From positions 1 to 64,000 of the forward strand of contig WNNJ02002235.1 of NCBI GenBank assembly GCA_012934845.2: a DNA stretch of 64,000 bases. The letters are read 5' to 3'. The position numbers and the translations under genes are program-made. Below the pieces are notes generated by a model, which worked only from the letters and a program-made list of their open reading frames with translations, was not told the origin of the DNA and did no database searches. Source of the DNA: Pomphorhynchus laevis. Lineage: Eukaryota > Acanthocephala > Palaeacanthocephala > Echinorhynchida > Pomphorhynchidae. Position 1 is the first letter of the stretch. Each line of letters begins with the position of its first letter. Shown piece after piece: positions 33,540 through 43,615 of this stretch.

Positions 33540-34575
33540 CCCTCCCATCCCTATTTTTTGCGGGGTCCCACAAGGTTCAGTCCTAGGTCCCCTGCTTTTC
33601 TCTCTTCTGCTTGGCGATCTATCTCCGTTTATCAAACCTTACTCCTTTAAGGTCATGCAATATACCGATGACATTCTAATCTATGCTCATGCACCCGCAC
33701 ATCGCATACACGATATCGGCATTTCTGCCTCCAACTGTCTTTCTTCTATCTACAAACGTCTCTCCAATCTCCATCTCGTTCTAAACCCCGAAAAGTCCAA
33801 AATAATGTGGATCCTCCCCCGTAAACCAAACATATCTCCTCCCACTGTATCTTTTGCCTCATCGATCATCCCCATAGTCCACAATCTCACTTTCTTAGGC
33901 TTCCATTTCGATGATCACCTTTCCCTTAAACCCTTCGTCCGTGACAAGGTCCGCTCATCTAACTTAATTCTCCGTGACATCCGCCGTATCCGCCCCCTTA
34001 TCGACTTCCGTTCTTGTATGTCTCTTCTTTCATCGCTTCTTTTCCCTAAAATCGATTACTGCCTTAGCCTTTTCGCCAATTCTCCAAAATCCATCATCCT
34101 ACCCCTACAACGAATAATCAACACCGCCGTTCGAGTGCTCTTTCGTCTCCGTCGCTTCGACCACACATCCACATATTTTGCCCAACTCTCCTGGCCCACC
34201 ATCCACATCCGCATCAAACTCCGCCTTCTTCTCGTTACCTTTCGTCTCATCGATGTCGGCTCCCCATCGTTCATCAACCTTCCTTTCTTAGACGATACTC
34301 GCCCCACCTCGCTATCGCTTCGTTCCTGTCATACCCTCTTACTCCACGTTCCTAATTACTCCAACAACTACGGTCTCCGATCCTTCCTCGTCGCCGCCTC
34401 ACTCGCCTGGAATCAACTCCCCTCGACGTCACCGCGCCCCCTCCTTTATCACATTCAAACACCTCCTCCGTTCACACCTTCTCGACACCTGATTCACAGT
34501 CTTGTTTTTTTGTGGTCATGTAAGCGTGCGCTGGCACGCATTTGCCACGTTAAAATAAATCCTTTTTTTCTTTCA
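33540..34575 (+). mobile_element. LINE family A, 5'-truncated copy
   Basis: Open through most of its length (33,469-34,590). Starts at RT motif B (IFCGVPQGSVLGPLLF), has YTDD in place of YADD at motif C, and continues through the C-terminal domain to the hairpin 34524-34529/34534-34539 and a TTAAAATAAAT tail. Very similar to the 4.3-8.0 kb copy but without its frameshifts in this part. Confidence 0.85.
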
Positions 34576-34659
34576 CACTTTATGTTATGATGTTTTCTGA
34601 CTGCATGTATATTTATTTGCTTGTTTATTAAGAAAATCTTTATCATTCAGGAACGCAAA

Positions 34660-35230
34660 AAATTGCTTTATCAAATTTCTGCAATTTCACTGCATCGACT
34701 TTATGATGTATCAGAATAAGGATTAGTGGTCATCAAGAGGAACTACTATGCTATCAGGTGTTGACCCTTAATTCCTCCATCCAACATAGCAGCTGGGCCA
34801 AATATGTGCTAAGGACGTATTTAATCTGATTAAATTTGATTATCAAGTATTCTAATACAAAGTATACTATTTATTATCCATCCATAAAAATTTTCTATAT
34901 TTTATTCTTTATATTATTGTGTTGATTTATATATTTTACTATTTTCTGCTTGATGTTATTTTTATAGTAACCTAGTTTAAAATATGTATCTATTAAATTA
35001 TTTAAATGATTTTGAAGAAAGCCAATATCATTACATATTGTTGCAATTCTTAAAATTTCATTATTTAATGTATTATATTTTATATTATATGGTATGCATG
35101 AATGCTCATGCAAAAATATGTTTCTTGTAAATTTAAATATGTCATCTTTACGATATAAATTAATAGTAGTTTTAGTTAATGTTAATTTAATGTTCATATC
35201 TAGATATATACTTATATATAATTATGCACA
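34660..35230 (-). mobile_element. Naiad PLE 3' part with terminal repeat
   Basis: The minus-strand frame 35197-34895 encodes the RT C-terminal end (TLTKTTINLYRKDDIFKFTR, HEHSCIPYN, RIATICNDIGF). Downstream is the terminal region with hairpin and pseudoknot (34743-34799 for the knot). 34,667-35,007 is identical in length and, as far as I can see, in sequence to 52,463-52,803. Confidence 0.85.
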
Positions 35231-35334
35231 TATAATTATGTCTCTTCGCCTTATTTACAAATAAATATTATAAATATAATAAATATTAAAATATTACAAA
35301 ATAATAAATAATTAATATTTAAATATTATTTAAA

Positions 35335-35605
35335 TATTACAAAATATGCTTCTTGTAAATTTAAATGTCATCTTTACGATATAAATTAAAAGTAGTTTTA
35401 ATTGATGTTAATTTAATGTTCATATCTAGATATACGCGGTCGTTATCATTGATATTGGTTTAATTAAGAATAAGGTTATCTGGAAATATTAAAATTGATA
35501 TTGAATATTGAAAATATTTTCATTAATATTGAAATTATAATAAAATATTAAAATTTCATTACATAATGTGTTATATTTTATATTATATGGAATGCATGGA
35601 TGCTA
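35335..35605 (-). mobile_element. Naiad PLE fragment
   Basis: A second, more decayed piece of the same RT C-terminal region (CTTCTTGTAAATTTAAATG, GTTCATATCTAGATATA). It lies directly upstream in element orientation of the preceding copy, separated by AT-rich filler. Confidence 0.7.
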
Positions 35606-35609
35606 GCTC

Positions 35610-36060
35610 TTAATTGCGATTGGAATGAACCTGTACTCGTAATCATCGAGGCCTTCATATTTCGCAATATTTTTCTCTTTGGAAGCCATCACAACTAACC
35701 GGCGGCAGTGACAGCGTGTGCTTGATGACTCGTCGCAATTGTGTTATGGCAAATAAAGTCCAACACAAGCACAAGATCGGCCTGCCAGGGAATCAGAGTG
35801 ACACCATCGGCACGTTTACCTACGATTCTCAACAGTCTCGCGGGATCTAGTCTTGAAGGATATCGTGTAGCTGTTAGGGCTACCCGAATCAGGTTGTTGA
35901 TTGTAGAGTATCAAAGGTGCTGGGACTTGGAGCGTTGGCGATCTAGCGCGTGCGCGTTTCCACTCGCCACGGTTTGTCCGCAAATATATGTAAAATCTTG
36001 GTGACTGTGTACATACAGTTTTAAGAAAACCGCCAGCGTCAATGTATGTCGTCAAGTCAA
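35610..36060 (-). mobile_element. RLE-bearing LINE, C-terminal endonuclease fragment
   Basis: The minus strand reads RADGVTLIPWQADLVLVLDFICHNT (RPDG...W...D-type nuclease core), then EKNIAKYEGLDDYEYRFIPIA, matching the 'KY..L...Y.F.P.A.ET' end of RLE domains. It belongs to a different RLE-LINE lineage from those at 22.9-29.4 kb. Broken by stops. Confidence 0.6.
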
Positions 36061-36169
36061 GTCCCCGTCGATAAGATTGGGATTGCCTCCATAAATGCTC
36101 CAGAATGACTCGACGCTATTTCAATCGTGAGTGCTCGAGACTGTGGGGACTGTGCCCACAGTCTCAAGC

Positions 36170-36300
36170 ATAATAATCTAAATAATTTAATCATTTGATA
36201 TATTTAAATGATTTTGAAGAAAATCAATATAATTACAGATTACGACAACTCTTGATATTTTATTATTTAATGTATTATATTTAATAATTGTGGTATCACA
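36170..36300 (-). mobile_element. Naiad PLE fragment, decayed
   Basis: Resembles the TTTAAATGATTTTGAAGAAA...TATTATTTAATGTATTATA segment near the RT C-terminus of other copies, with many substitutions. Confidence 0.55.
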
Positions 36301-36334
36301 TTTAATTACTTTATCATTTATATTTAACTTTACC

Positions 36335-36822
36335 TACTATTTGTAGATTCGTGAATAAAAGCCATTTATTCTCTCTGGTTATTACAATTACTTTATTTAT
36401 TATATACAATTGATTGCAGTATTAGCTGTCGAATACTAAATTTAACCACGCAATTATCACTGTTTCCAATTGGACATTCATCCACTGTAAGGTTTATATC
36501 ATCCTTATGAGAGCATCTATTCACATATAAATAGATGCTGTACGTTGCAATTACTGGTCGGGCAGAGTGTACCGGTTTTTGGATTTTAGATAATATCACA
36601 TGTATTCCGGCTTCCAGTTTTTCGAAATATACCAATTTAGTAATGAATTACTTAGTGTTCCTTATCCACACATTCTCTTAAAGAAACTATTATATCGAGC
36701 TTGCCTCTTTGAGACAACTAGAGACAAAATATATATTGATGATAGATAGAACATCAAAATAGTTAAAATACTATTTGTAGATTCGTGAATAAAAGCCATT
36801 TATTCTCTCTGGTTATCACAAT
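36335..36822 (-). mobile_element. LINE endonuclease fragment between 54-bp direct repeats
   Basis: Two 54-bp repeats (36335-36388 and 36769-36822, one mismatch) flank ~380 bp. The minus strand inside (36635-36393) encodes KLEAGIHVILSKIQKP and PIGNSDNCVVKFSI, the terminal SDH-like motif of a family C-type endonuclease (compare PIGGSDHCVLVF). The repeats include a small hairpin (GAATAAA / TTTATTC). The nature of the flanking repeats is unclear. Confidence 0.5.
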
Positions 36823-37033
36823 ATATGATATATGATATATAATATATGATATGCATGACTGCTCATTAAAAAGCGATTGAACATTTCTTGAACTCATTCA
36901 AGAAAGAGTAAGAATAAAAAAGAGGATTAAAATAATTTATTTCTAAGCAAAACAGAAAGGCAAACACATAAGAAACAAAATAATTAACAAAACATGAAAC
37001 AGTTTACATTTGTAGTTTATTTTTATATTTTAG
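36823..37033. other. Short AT-rich interval
   Basis: Nothing recognisable besides a short ATATGATATA run at its left end. Confidence 0.4.
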
Positions 37034-37369
37034 CTAAATTTCAGATTGTGTTGTGGAATCAACATAATTATCGCTTCGACGTTTAATTATTTCAGAGCTA
37101 GTTGAATTATTTGCTTGCTGTATAACAGAGCATTTCGGCAATGGACAAGAAAATCTGCCCTTGTATTTCGTCAAGTAATATTTAAGTATAATTTGCTTGA
37201 AAAAACATCCATTGCAAATCCATTTTCCACAACATCTTGTAAGTGCATACTTGGATTTTATCTGGCTACAAATCGGGCAGCATTCAGGAGGATTTTTCTC
37301 TCTGATTTTCGTCGTCAACAGTTCATCATAAGATTTTGGGTGTTCGTGTTGTTTTCGCTCAACACTCAT
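37034..37369 (-). CDS. Small RING-like zinc-finger protein (hypothetical)
   Basis: An open 111-codon frame starting MSVERKQHEHPKSYDELL. Residues ~30-80 carry CCPICSQIKSKYALTRC, CGKWICNGC and, after a Lys/Tyr-rich stretch, CPLPKC: a C-x2-C ... C-C ... C-x2-C ... C-x4-C series like a RING or related zinc-binding fold. RING proteins usually act as ubiquitin ligases, but the third ligand pair here lacks the usual His, so function is unproven. The frame is not interrupted, and it ends in a Ser/Thr-rich tail. No element motif surrounds it. It could be a single-exon host gene, one exon of a larger gene, or an ORF of an unrecognised element. Confidence 0.5.
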   Translation of the reverse strand: MSVERKQHEHPKSYDELLTTKIREKNPPECCPICSQIKSKYALTRCCGKWICNGCFFKQIILKYYLTKYKGRFSCPLPKCSVIQQANNSTSSEIIKRRSDNYVDSTTQSEI

Positions 37370-37439
37370 TGCAAAAAATTGTATAAATCGACCGTTCGGT
37401 TATATTTTAAAAAATAGTTACTTTCGGTATAGATTGAAA

Positions 37440-37943
37440 GGCCCTTCGCGTCGTTTTTAACTGTTTTGTAGCTTATAATATGAACCTGTCAGAGTAGGAA
37501 AATAATTGTGATTTCCTTCGCACCATCACATCTATCCTCTATAAATCCACCTTTGCTTAATCGTCGAGTTTAGGAAATGTTATTTTCATTACGTAATCGC
37601 TTTCTGGTGTGAATAGGTTAGATATACTATAGTGACGATTGATATATAGTGACGAATATAATCTATTTGTACAATTTTGTATTGTTTGATGAGAACATAT
37701 TAACGGAGATAATGAATGTGACCCAATTCTATCATTTTTTATTTAAGAATAATTTAGTGTTTGAACTTCATTTTTAGAGTGAGCACTTTATTCTTTCATC
37801 TAATTCATTATTTTGTTGTTAAAGTGCAGTTTTGAATTTGCAAATGTAAAGTAAAAAACACCGAAGAAAGAACGACGAGTCTATCCATAAAAATTGGCCT
37901 CTGCTATTTCGGGTTGCGGAATATCGGACCGAAACATGATATC
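37440..37943. other. Unassigned AT-rich interval
   Basis: No coding or RNA signal recognised. Contains a short near-duplicate TATAGTGACGA...TATAGTGACGA around 37,630-37,665. Confidence 0.4.
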
Positions 37944-39487
37944 AAATCAGCTAACTGAGTCTATGTATTTAATATAATTAGAATTTAATTTAATGTAAAT
38001 TAAATCAAATTTAATTATTTAAATTTAATATAATGTAAATTATATATAATTTAATATTATATTTAATTTACATAATATTAAATTTACATTATATTTACAT
38101 TATATTAAATTTAATATAATGTAAATTATCAAATAAACAAAGCATAATAACATAATAATGCTAAATCAAAATACAATAATTAAATAATATAATAAATAAT
38201 AGTTATAAGATTTTTTATAATTTAAATCAAGTTAAAATAAAAAATTATAATTTAAAATAAAAGTCATATTTATAAATTGACTAATAAATAACAGGCGTTG
38301 TATTAGAATAAGGATTATAGGTCATCAGGAGGAACCGCTAAGACAATATCGTTACAAATTGTTGCAATTCTTAAAATTTCATTATTTAATGTATTATATT
38401 TTATATTATATGGTATGCATGAATGCTCATGCAAAAATATGTTTCTTGTAAATTTAAATATGTCATCTTTACGATAAAAATTAATAGTAATTTAATTGAT
38501 GCTAATTTAATGTTCATATCTAGATATATACCTTGTTTATTATTAATATTGGTTTTAATAAAAATGAGGCTACATGGATAAATTTGTTCGTTTATTGAAT
38601 TAAAATTGTTAGAGTTAAATACACATATATCATCAATGTATCGAAACATATATTTCATATCTTTATATAAAGCTTAAAAGTAAGTCAGCTATAATTGGGC
38701 TACTATTACCACCCATTGGAACACCTTTTACTTGTCTAAATATAGATGTCCCTACTTTTAAATAATTTTGATTTATCAAAATATTTAAGGATTCTATTAA
38801 TTCAATTTTATCCATATATTTATATTTATTTGATGGTTTAATTTTTGTTAGATAGGCGTTATAATTATTATAACATATATATGTATATCTTTTTCCGAAT
38901 ATAAGATTAATTAATTTTGCTAACGCTTCTTTAATATCTACTAAACCTAGATTTGTATAAAGCGTACTAAAATCGTATGTATTTATATTCTGAAAATTTA
39001 TTCCTTTTGTCTGTTCTAAAAATTCTTTTGTAGAATTAATAATGAAATAGTGTTTTATACCAGTATTAATTTCGATTACTTTGCAATATTTTTTAAAGTG
39101 TGCTTTAATTACTTCAAGTATTTTATTCATATAAACAGTAATTGGTTTTAATGTACATTTAAAAGCACTACATATGCTTGGCTTTATTGAATATAAATGT
39201 AATTTTTGATTCAAACATATTATAGTTATAGTTTTATTATGAACCTTGGTTTATTGGATTTTTATGTAATTTTAGATTCCCATATAATATAGGTATATTT
39301 TTATTATCTGATTCAATTTTAATACCCTCGTTATCCAATATAGAACAATGACTTGTAATCATTGTTTCTAAACTTAAATCACTACATTCATATGTTTGAT
39401 TTACATTTAAATCATTAGAATTAACCTCTTTCATTAGTATATCATAATTAAACTTTTTGCATATGAAGACAAAGTTATTACTAGCTT
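37944..39487 (-). mobile_element. Naiad PLE, RT region with 3' tail
   Basis: The 3' tail (37,944-38,270, CAGCTAACTGAGTCTA start, with an AT-rich inverted repeat around 37,990-38,130) is followed on the minus strand by a truncated terminal repeat (38,275-38,345). The RT follows in three frames: 39434-39237, 39214-38663 (TYDFSTLYTNL motif A, PMGGNSSPIIADL motif B) and 38658-38401 (FRYIDDICVFN motif C). The hairpin and first pseudoknot arm have been lost. The CxC segment is absent, so the copy is 5' truncated. Confidence 0.8.
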
Positions 39488-39545
39488 TATAATTTAAAAT
39501 TGTCTTGATTAGAAATTGTCTTGATTACAATAAATAACATACAAT

Positions 39546-40645
39546 TTGAACTTGGGGACCAAAAAGTGCAATCATGAAATTACCATGACAGAACAGTCTG
39601 CGAATAAGCGATGCTGCCCTTGTAATGGTCAAACAGCTGTTTGTAAGGGTTGTGTGTGCGTTCGAAATGGTAAGCAATTCATTAATTGTTGTGCACACCG
39701 ATGCTCAAATCGAGAACGATTGATTCCATCCAATCAATATAACGACAAACATACAGCCAAATTCTCAACACAATATTCGACCAACGATGAACTGGGAATG
39801 ACAGTAAACGCTGTGGAGACTATCTCAATTGAAATGAAGTGTACTACGGATAATTGCAAAGTGTATTCAACGGTAATCCTTGCGAGAAAGCTTTCTAGAG
39901 ATTTACTGGCCCAAGATTACCTCTGTGGATTTTGTGCAGCTAAAGCAATCAACGAAACCCGAATTGAAATGACTAAACTTAAAAGCCCGTTAATATCAAA
40001 TGATTCAAATAGTTGCTGGACAGACAAAGAGCGTGTACATAGAATAGTAAATGAGTCTATCAACTCCTCCCTCAACCGTTACATCAATAAGCAGGTATCT
40101 CATGCTGTTTGTTATTTTAACGCACACTAGAGGTAGATAAGTCTTATTCTAAATTAGTAAACTCTCTTGATAGGGAAAGCGCTAGGGCCTCAAATCTGAT
40201 AGTTCGTAATTTACCCGTTTTTGAAAGTGAGCAACAAGTTATATTAAATCTCTTAGAGTAAATTGGTTGTCCTTTAGTCGGACAAAAACTAGACTTTAAT
40301 CGACTCCCTGCACTTCATACTAACCCTCCTCCGTTGGTTAAGGTATAAACTAACGTCAGCCATGTGGAATCATCTTTAAAATCTTCGTTTAAGCTTAAGA
40401 ATTCATATCTCTGTCATAAGGTGTACTTGTGCCCTGATTTGTCGAAACTTGAACAAGAGGAACTTAAGAGATTACGGAAAGAATTATCCGAATGAAACAA
40501 GTCAGACCCAAGTAAGCGATAATTTATTAGAGGACATAAGATAGTGGTTTCATTAAGTACGGAAGCCCACGCAGTAAATGAGAGCTTACCAGTACTCGGC
40601 GAAGTTTCGTCTACAGGCAACAACAATCTTTCTAACCCAGCCAAT
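39546..40645 (+). pseudogene. LINE family D ORF1 (zinc domains), broken
   Basis: The open part 39546-40130 starts with a cysteine-rich module CCPCNGQTAVCKGCVCVRNG then NCCAHRCSNR, a tesmin/CRC-like pattern found in some invertebrate transposon proteins. Next comes the shared C-x4-C ... YLCGFCAAKAIN zinc domain. Beyond a stop at 40,130 further ORF1 sequence is readable to ~40,645 (ASNLIVRNLPVFES, LCPDLSKLEQEELKRLRKEL), an RRM-like part, with several stops. Confidence 0.65.
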
Positions 40646-40699
40646 ATATGACCAACGATTGAAAATGATTTAAATGTAAATCCTCCAGCAAAACTTAAA

Positions 40700-42480
40700 G
40701 TAAATCATCCGGGGTATCCTCTAATTGATCTACTCCGCTGCTCCCCAAATTTTCCTGGAAATTAGCCGTTTTAAATATCCGCTCTCTAAGTAACAAGGTT
40801 GATTCAGTATATGATCTTTTCCTTCATAAATCTTTGGATGTTTTGTGTTAAACCGAATCCTGGCACGTTGATCAGAATGATTATTCTCTTAAACGCCTCC
40901 GCTCTTTAAATCTCTCTGTGGTTGATAAGGCTCGTCAACGACCTATTAGTTCAAATCGATCAATTAACCACGGTGGTTTTGTAGCTTTCTCTCACAATTA
41001 GTCTCCGTTGCAATCATTACCGTTGCCATTTGTTCCTCTCACTTTCGAACTACTTGGGTTTCGTGTAAAAGCTGGCTCGTTGTTTCTCAATATCTACTTA
41101 TTCTATCGGCCTGGATCATGTCATCCGGCTGACTCTTTTTTCTGTGAACTGTCAAACTTACTTTCTTTCATCTTCCTCTCTGGTTTACCTTGCGTTGTAC
41201 TAGATGATATAAATGTTCGCTTAGACCGTCCTCGTGATTCCAATACCCTAAAGACGATTTCTACATTTAACGATCATGATTTTCAAATCATGTCTCCTCA
41301 TTATTCTTCTGCTACCCATATTCTTGGCGGTACCCTCGATATTGTTGCCCTACCTTCGCGTCTTGCTTAGTCTTCTTCATTGTGCATATCTGATCCCGCT
41401 CTATCCGACCACTTCCTCCTTACATGTTCTCTCCCTTTGTTAAAAATCAATGTTCCTGCGAAAATTATCTCGTGTCGTTCTTGGAAATTCCTCGACTTTT
41501 CCCTTCTTCGCTCTCATATTAACCGCTCTCCATTAACGTATTCTTCTTCTATCTACCAATCCCCTAATTACTTATGTACCATCATTGACAATGTATTTTG
41601 CTCTATCATCGATGAAATTCTTCCTCTCAAAACTTTTGTCCAATCACGTCAAAATGCTACATGGTTCGACTCTGAGTGTATGTCTTCCTGCGTCGTTCTT
41701 TCAGAACTTATCATTGTTATCTCAGACTATCTTCAGAACTTGACTCATCCTTTTATCGTAACCAATTCTTTGCTCTTCGTCGTTCTCATAGGCAACTTCT
41801 GCGTTCTAAGGCACATAGTTTTTGGCAAAACAAACAGGCTTCCGCTAATGACTTTCGAACTAAACGGAAAACTCTTAATTCTCTACTTTCTCGTTCCTCT
41901 GTCACCTCCACTCTTGATCCTTCTCAATTCTCCGATTACCTAATTTCAAAAACTGTTTCTCTAATCGATTCGATCATCGTCCTTCTACAAACTTATTGTA
42001 TCTCTTCTGTTCGTATCCCTAAGCCCTTTTATCTACTTGCGGTATCTGAAGATGAGGTATCTTGCTTTCTTATTTCGTTAACTTGTAAGTCCTCCCCTAC
42101 CGATCCCATCCCTACTCGAATTCTCAAATTGTTGTCAACATACTTCACACCTTTCCTTATTAGCCTCTTTAACTCGTCAATCGAGAATGGAATATTTCCT
42201 GTTCTTTGGAAAACGTCCATTGTTCGTCCCCTACTTAAAAAGCCCTCTCTTGACCCCTCTCTTCCTTCATCTTATCGCCCAATATCAATTCTACCAACCT
42301 TATCTAAAATTCTTGAACACCTTGTCTTAGATCAGATAAACAAGTATCTCTCTTCATCGCAGCTCTACCCTTCTTTTCAATCTGCTTTCCGCTCCAATCA
42401 TTCAACCGAACTAGCATGTCATAAAGTATTTTCTGATCTGCTCTCCACTCGTGACAAAGGATTTTGTAGTGTGGTAATTT
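40700..42480 (+). pseudogene. LINE family D ORF2: endonuclease and RT N-terminal part
   Basis: Readable in several frames: endonuclease 40,755-41,440 (LNIRSLSNKVDSV, NHGGFVAFSH, FYRPGS, LDDINVRLDRP, HILGGTLDIVALP, LSDHFLL), then 41,676-42,482 (SYRPISILPTLSKILEHLV, FRSNHSTELACHK). Several stops and shifts. No motif B or C because the element is cut at 42,480. Confidence 0.75.
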
Positions 42481-42491
42481 AATGTTAATTT

Positions 42492-42546
42492 AATGTTCAT
42501 ATCTAGATATACACCTTCTTGAGGTGTATATCTAGATATGAACATT
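42492..42546. repeat. Perfect 25-bp fold-back of Naiad sequence
   Basis: Arms 42492-42516 and 42522-42546 with a 5-nt loop. Both arms are the Naiad segment containing ATATCTAGATATA. It sits exactly where LINE D is cut. Confidence 0.9.
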
Positions 42547-42559
42547 TATATCTTCTAAA

Positions 42560-43130
42560 GCCTTCCATCTTGATTCAATGTGTCATTAAACTTATCTTCT
42601 GGAATGTTTGTTAAACTTATCTTTTACATCGAAGCTATATAATGTTTAGTCCATAATAAAGCTTGAAATCTTACTAATTAATTCGTTACTCTCTTCAATC
42701 GTAAAGGAGTTCGTATATACATCACCCTCTACTAAAATTAGCTTTTTTGCCTTTTTGTAATTAGCGGATTGTATATTATATATAATTAATTATAAATTGT
42801 ATAATTTATCATTAATTAATTAATTATTAATTGATTAATTTTGCCTTTTTGTAAAGAGCGAGATTGTATGAGGCAATAAGGCAGCGAATGGATAATTAGC
42901 GTTGAGAATTTTCAGCAAACTATACATTATGCTAGCCAACCAACTTGTTAGATGCTGGAATTATAGAATTCCACAGTTTATTTCTTTCATTTCTAGAATT
43001 CTACATTTTATCTTTCTCGGTAGTCAAATGAAGAAGCAAATTGTGTTTTATTAATCCTTCGTCTATATGTTAAAATTGTAATACGTTGTTTAATATATTA
43101 TAACATCATAATCATAATTTTTTTTATAAT
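42560..43130. other. Unassigned interval
   Basis: The minus strand around 42,760-42,655 is open (KKLILVEGDVYTNSFTIEE, NELISKISSFIMD, stop), of unknown origin. TTTTGCCTTTTTGTAA followed by GCG-ATTGTAT occurs twice (42,745 and 42,840) around a 95-bp AT-only stretch. Otherwise nothing. Confidence 0.3.
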
Positions 43131-43401
43131 TTTATAATTAAATCAGCTAACTGAGTCTACGTATTTAATATAATTATAAAATAAACAAAACATAATAATG
43201 CTAAATCAAAATTTAATAATTAAATAATAAAATTAATAATTGTTTTTAGATTTTCTATAATTTAAATCAAGTTAAAAAATAAAAATAAAAATAAAAAATA
43301 AAAAATAAAAAATAAAATTTAAAATAAACGTCATTTTTATAAATTGACTAATAAATAACAGACGTTGTATCAGAATAAGAATTAGAGGTCATCAGGAGGA
43401 A

Positions 43402-43481
43402 CTGCTATGCTATCAGGTTTCGGCCCCTAACTCCTCTACCCAACATAGCAGCGGGGCCAAATACATGCTAATGATGTATTT
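43402..43481 (-). ncRNA. Candidate structured RNA in the Naiad terminal repeat: hairpin plus pseudoknot
   Basis: In element sense (minus strand): hairpin AAATACAT / ATGTATTT (43459-43481, 7-nt loop). It abuts stem 1 GGCCCC (43453-43458) pairing GGGGCC (43422-43427), which interlocks with stem 2 CTGCTATG (43444-43451) pairing CATAGCAG (43402-43409). The loops are 1, 16 and 12 nt. The crossing order makes an H-type pseudoknot. Other copies keep it: 56657-56713 (plus) perfectly, 34743-34799 and 52.54-52.60 kb with G-U replacements. The function is unknown; it could be a self-cleaving motif, an RT-binding site or a translation element. It fits none of the hammerhead arrangements I tried. Confidence 0.6.
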
Positions 43482-43615
43482 ACTCTGAAATAACTATCTA
43501 GTATCTTATTCTAATGCAAAGTATATTATTTATTATCCATCCATAAAAATTTGCCACTTAAGAGTTTAAATTTATTCTTTATATTATTGTGTTGATTTAT
43601 ATATTTTACTATTTT

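Larger units (their letters stand above)
39495..42480 (+). mobile_element. LINE family D (CR1/L2-like), 3'-truncated
   Basis: ORF1 followed by a family A-like ORF2, ending abruptly in RT motif A (KGFCSVVI) at 42,480, where Naiad sequence begins. The missing 3' half suggests replacement or deletion rather than ordinary 5' truncation. Confidence 0.75.

Noticed and set aside
37944-38130. Replication origin or MITE in the AT-rich inverted repeat
   Set aside because: The sequence aligns with the Naiad 3' tail (CAGCTAACTGAGTC end), so it is expanded element tail rather than a separate feature.
43380-43481. Hammerhead ribozyme in the Naiad end (GAAA and CTGATGA both occur in element sense)
   Set aside because: The order is GAAA first, then CTGATGA, and the sequences next to the two boxes do not pair to form stem II or III in any of the three hammerhead permutations tried.
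43402-43481. HDV-like ribozyme in the same place
   Set aside because: The crossing stems match the P1/P2 topology, but no P3 or P4 hairpin exists in the 16- and 12-nt loops, so I report only a pseudoknot.
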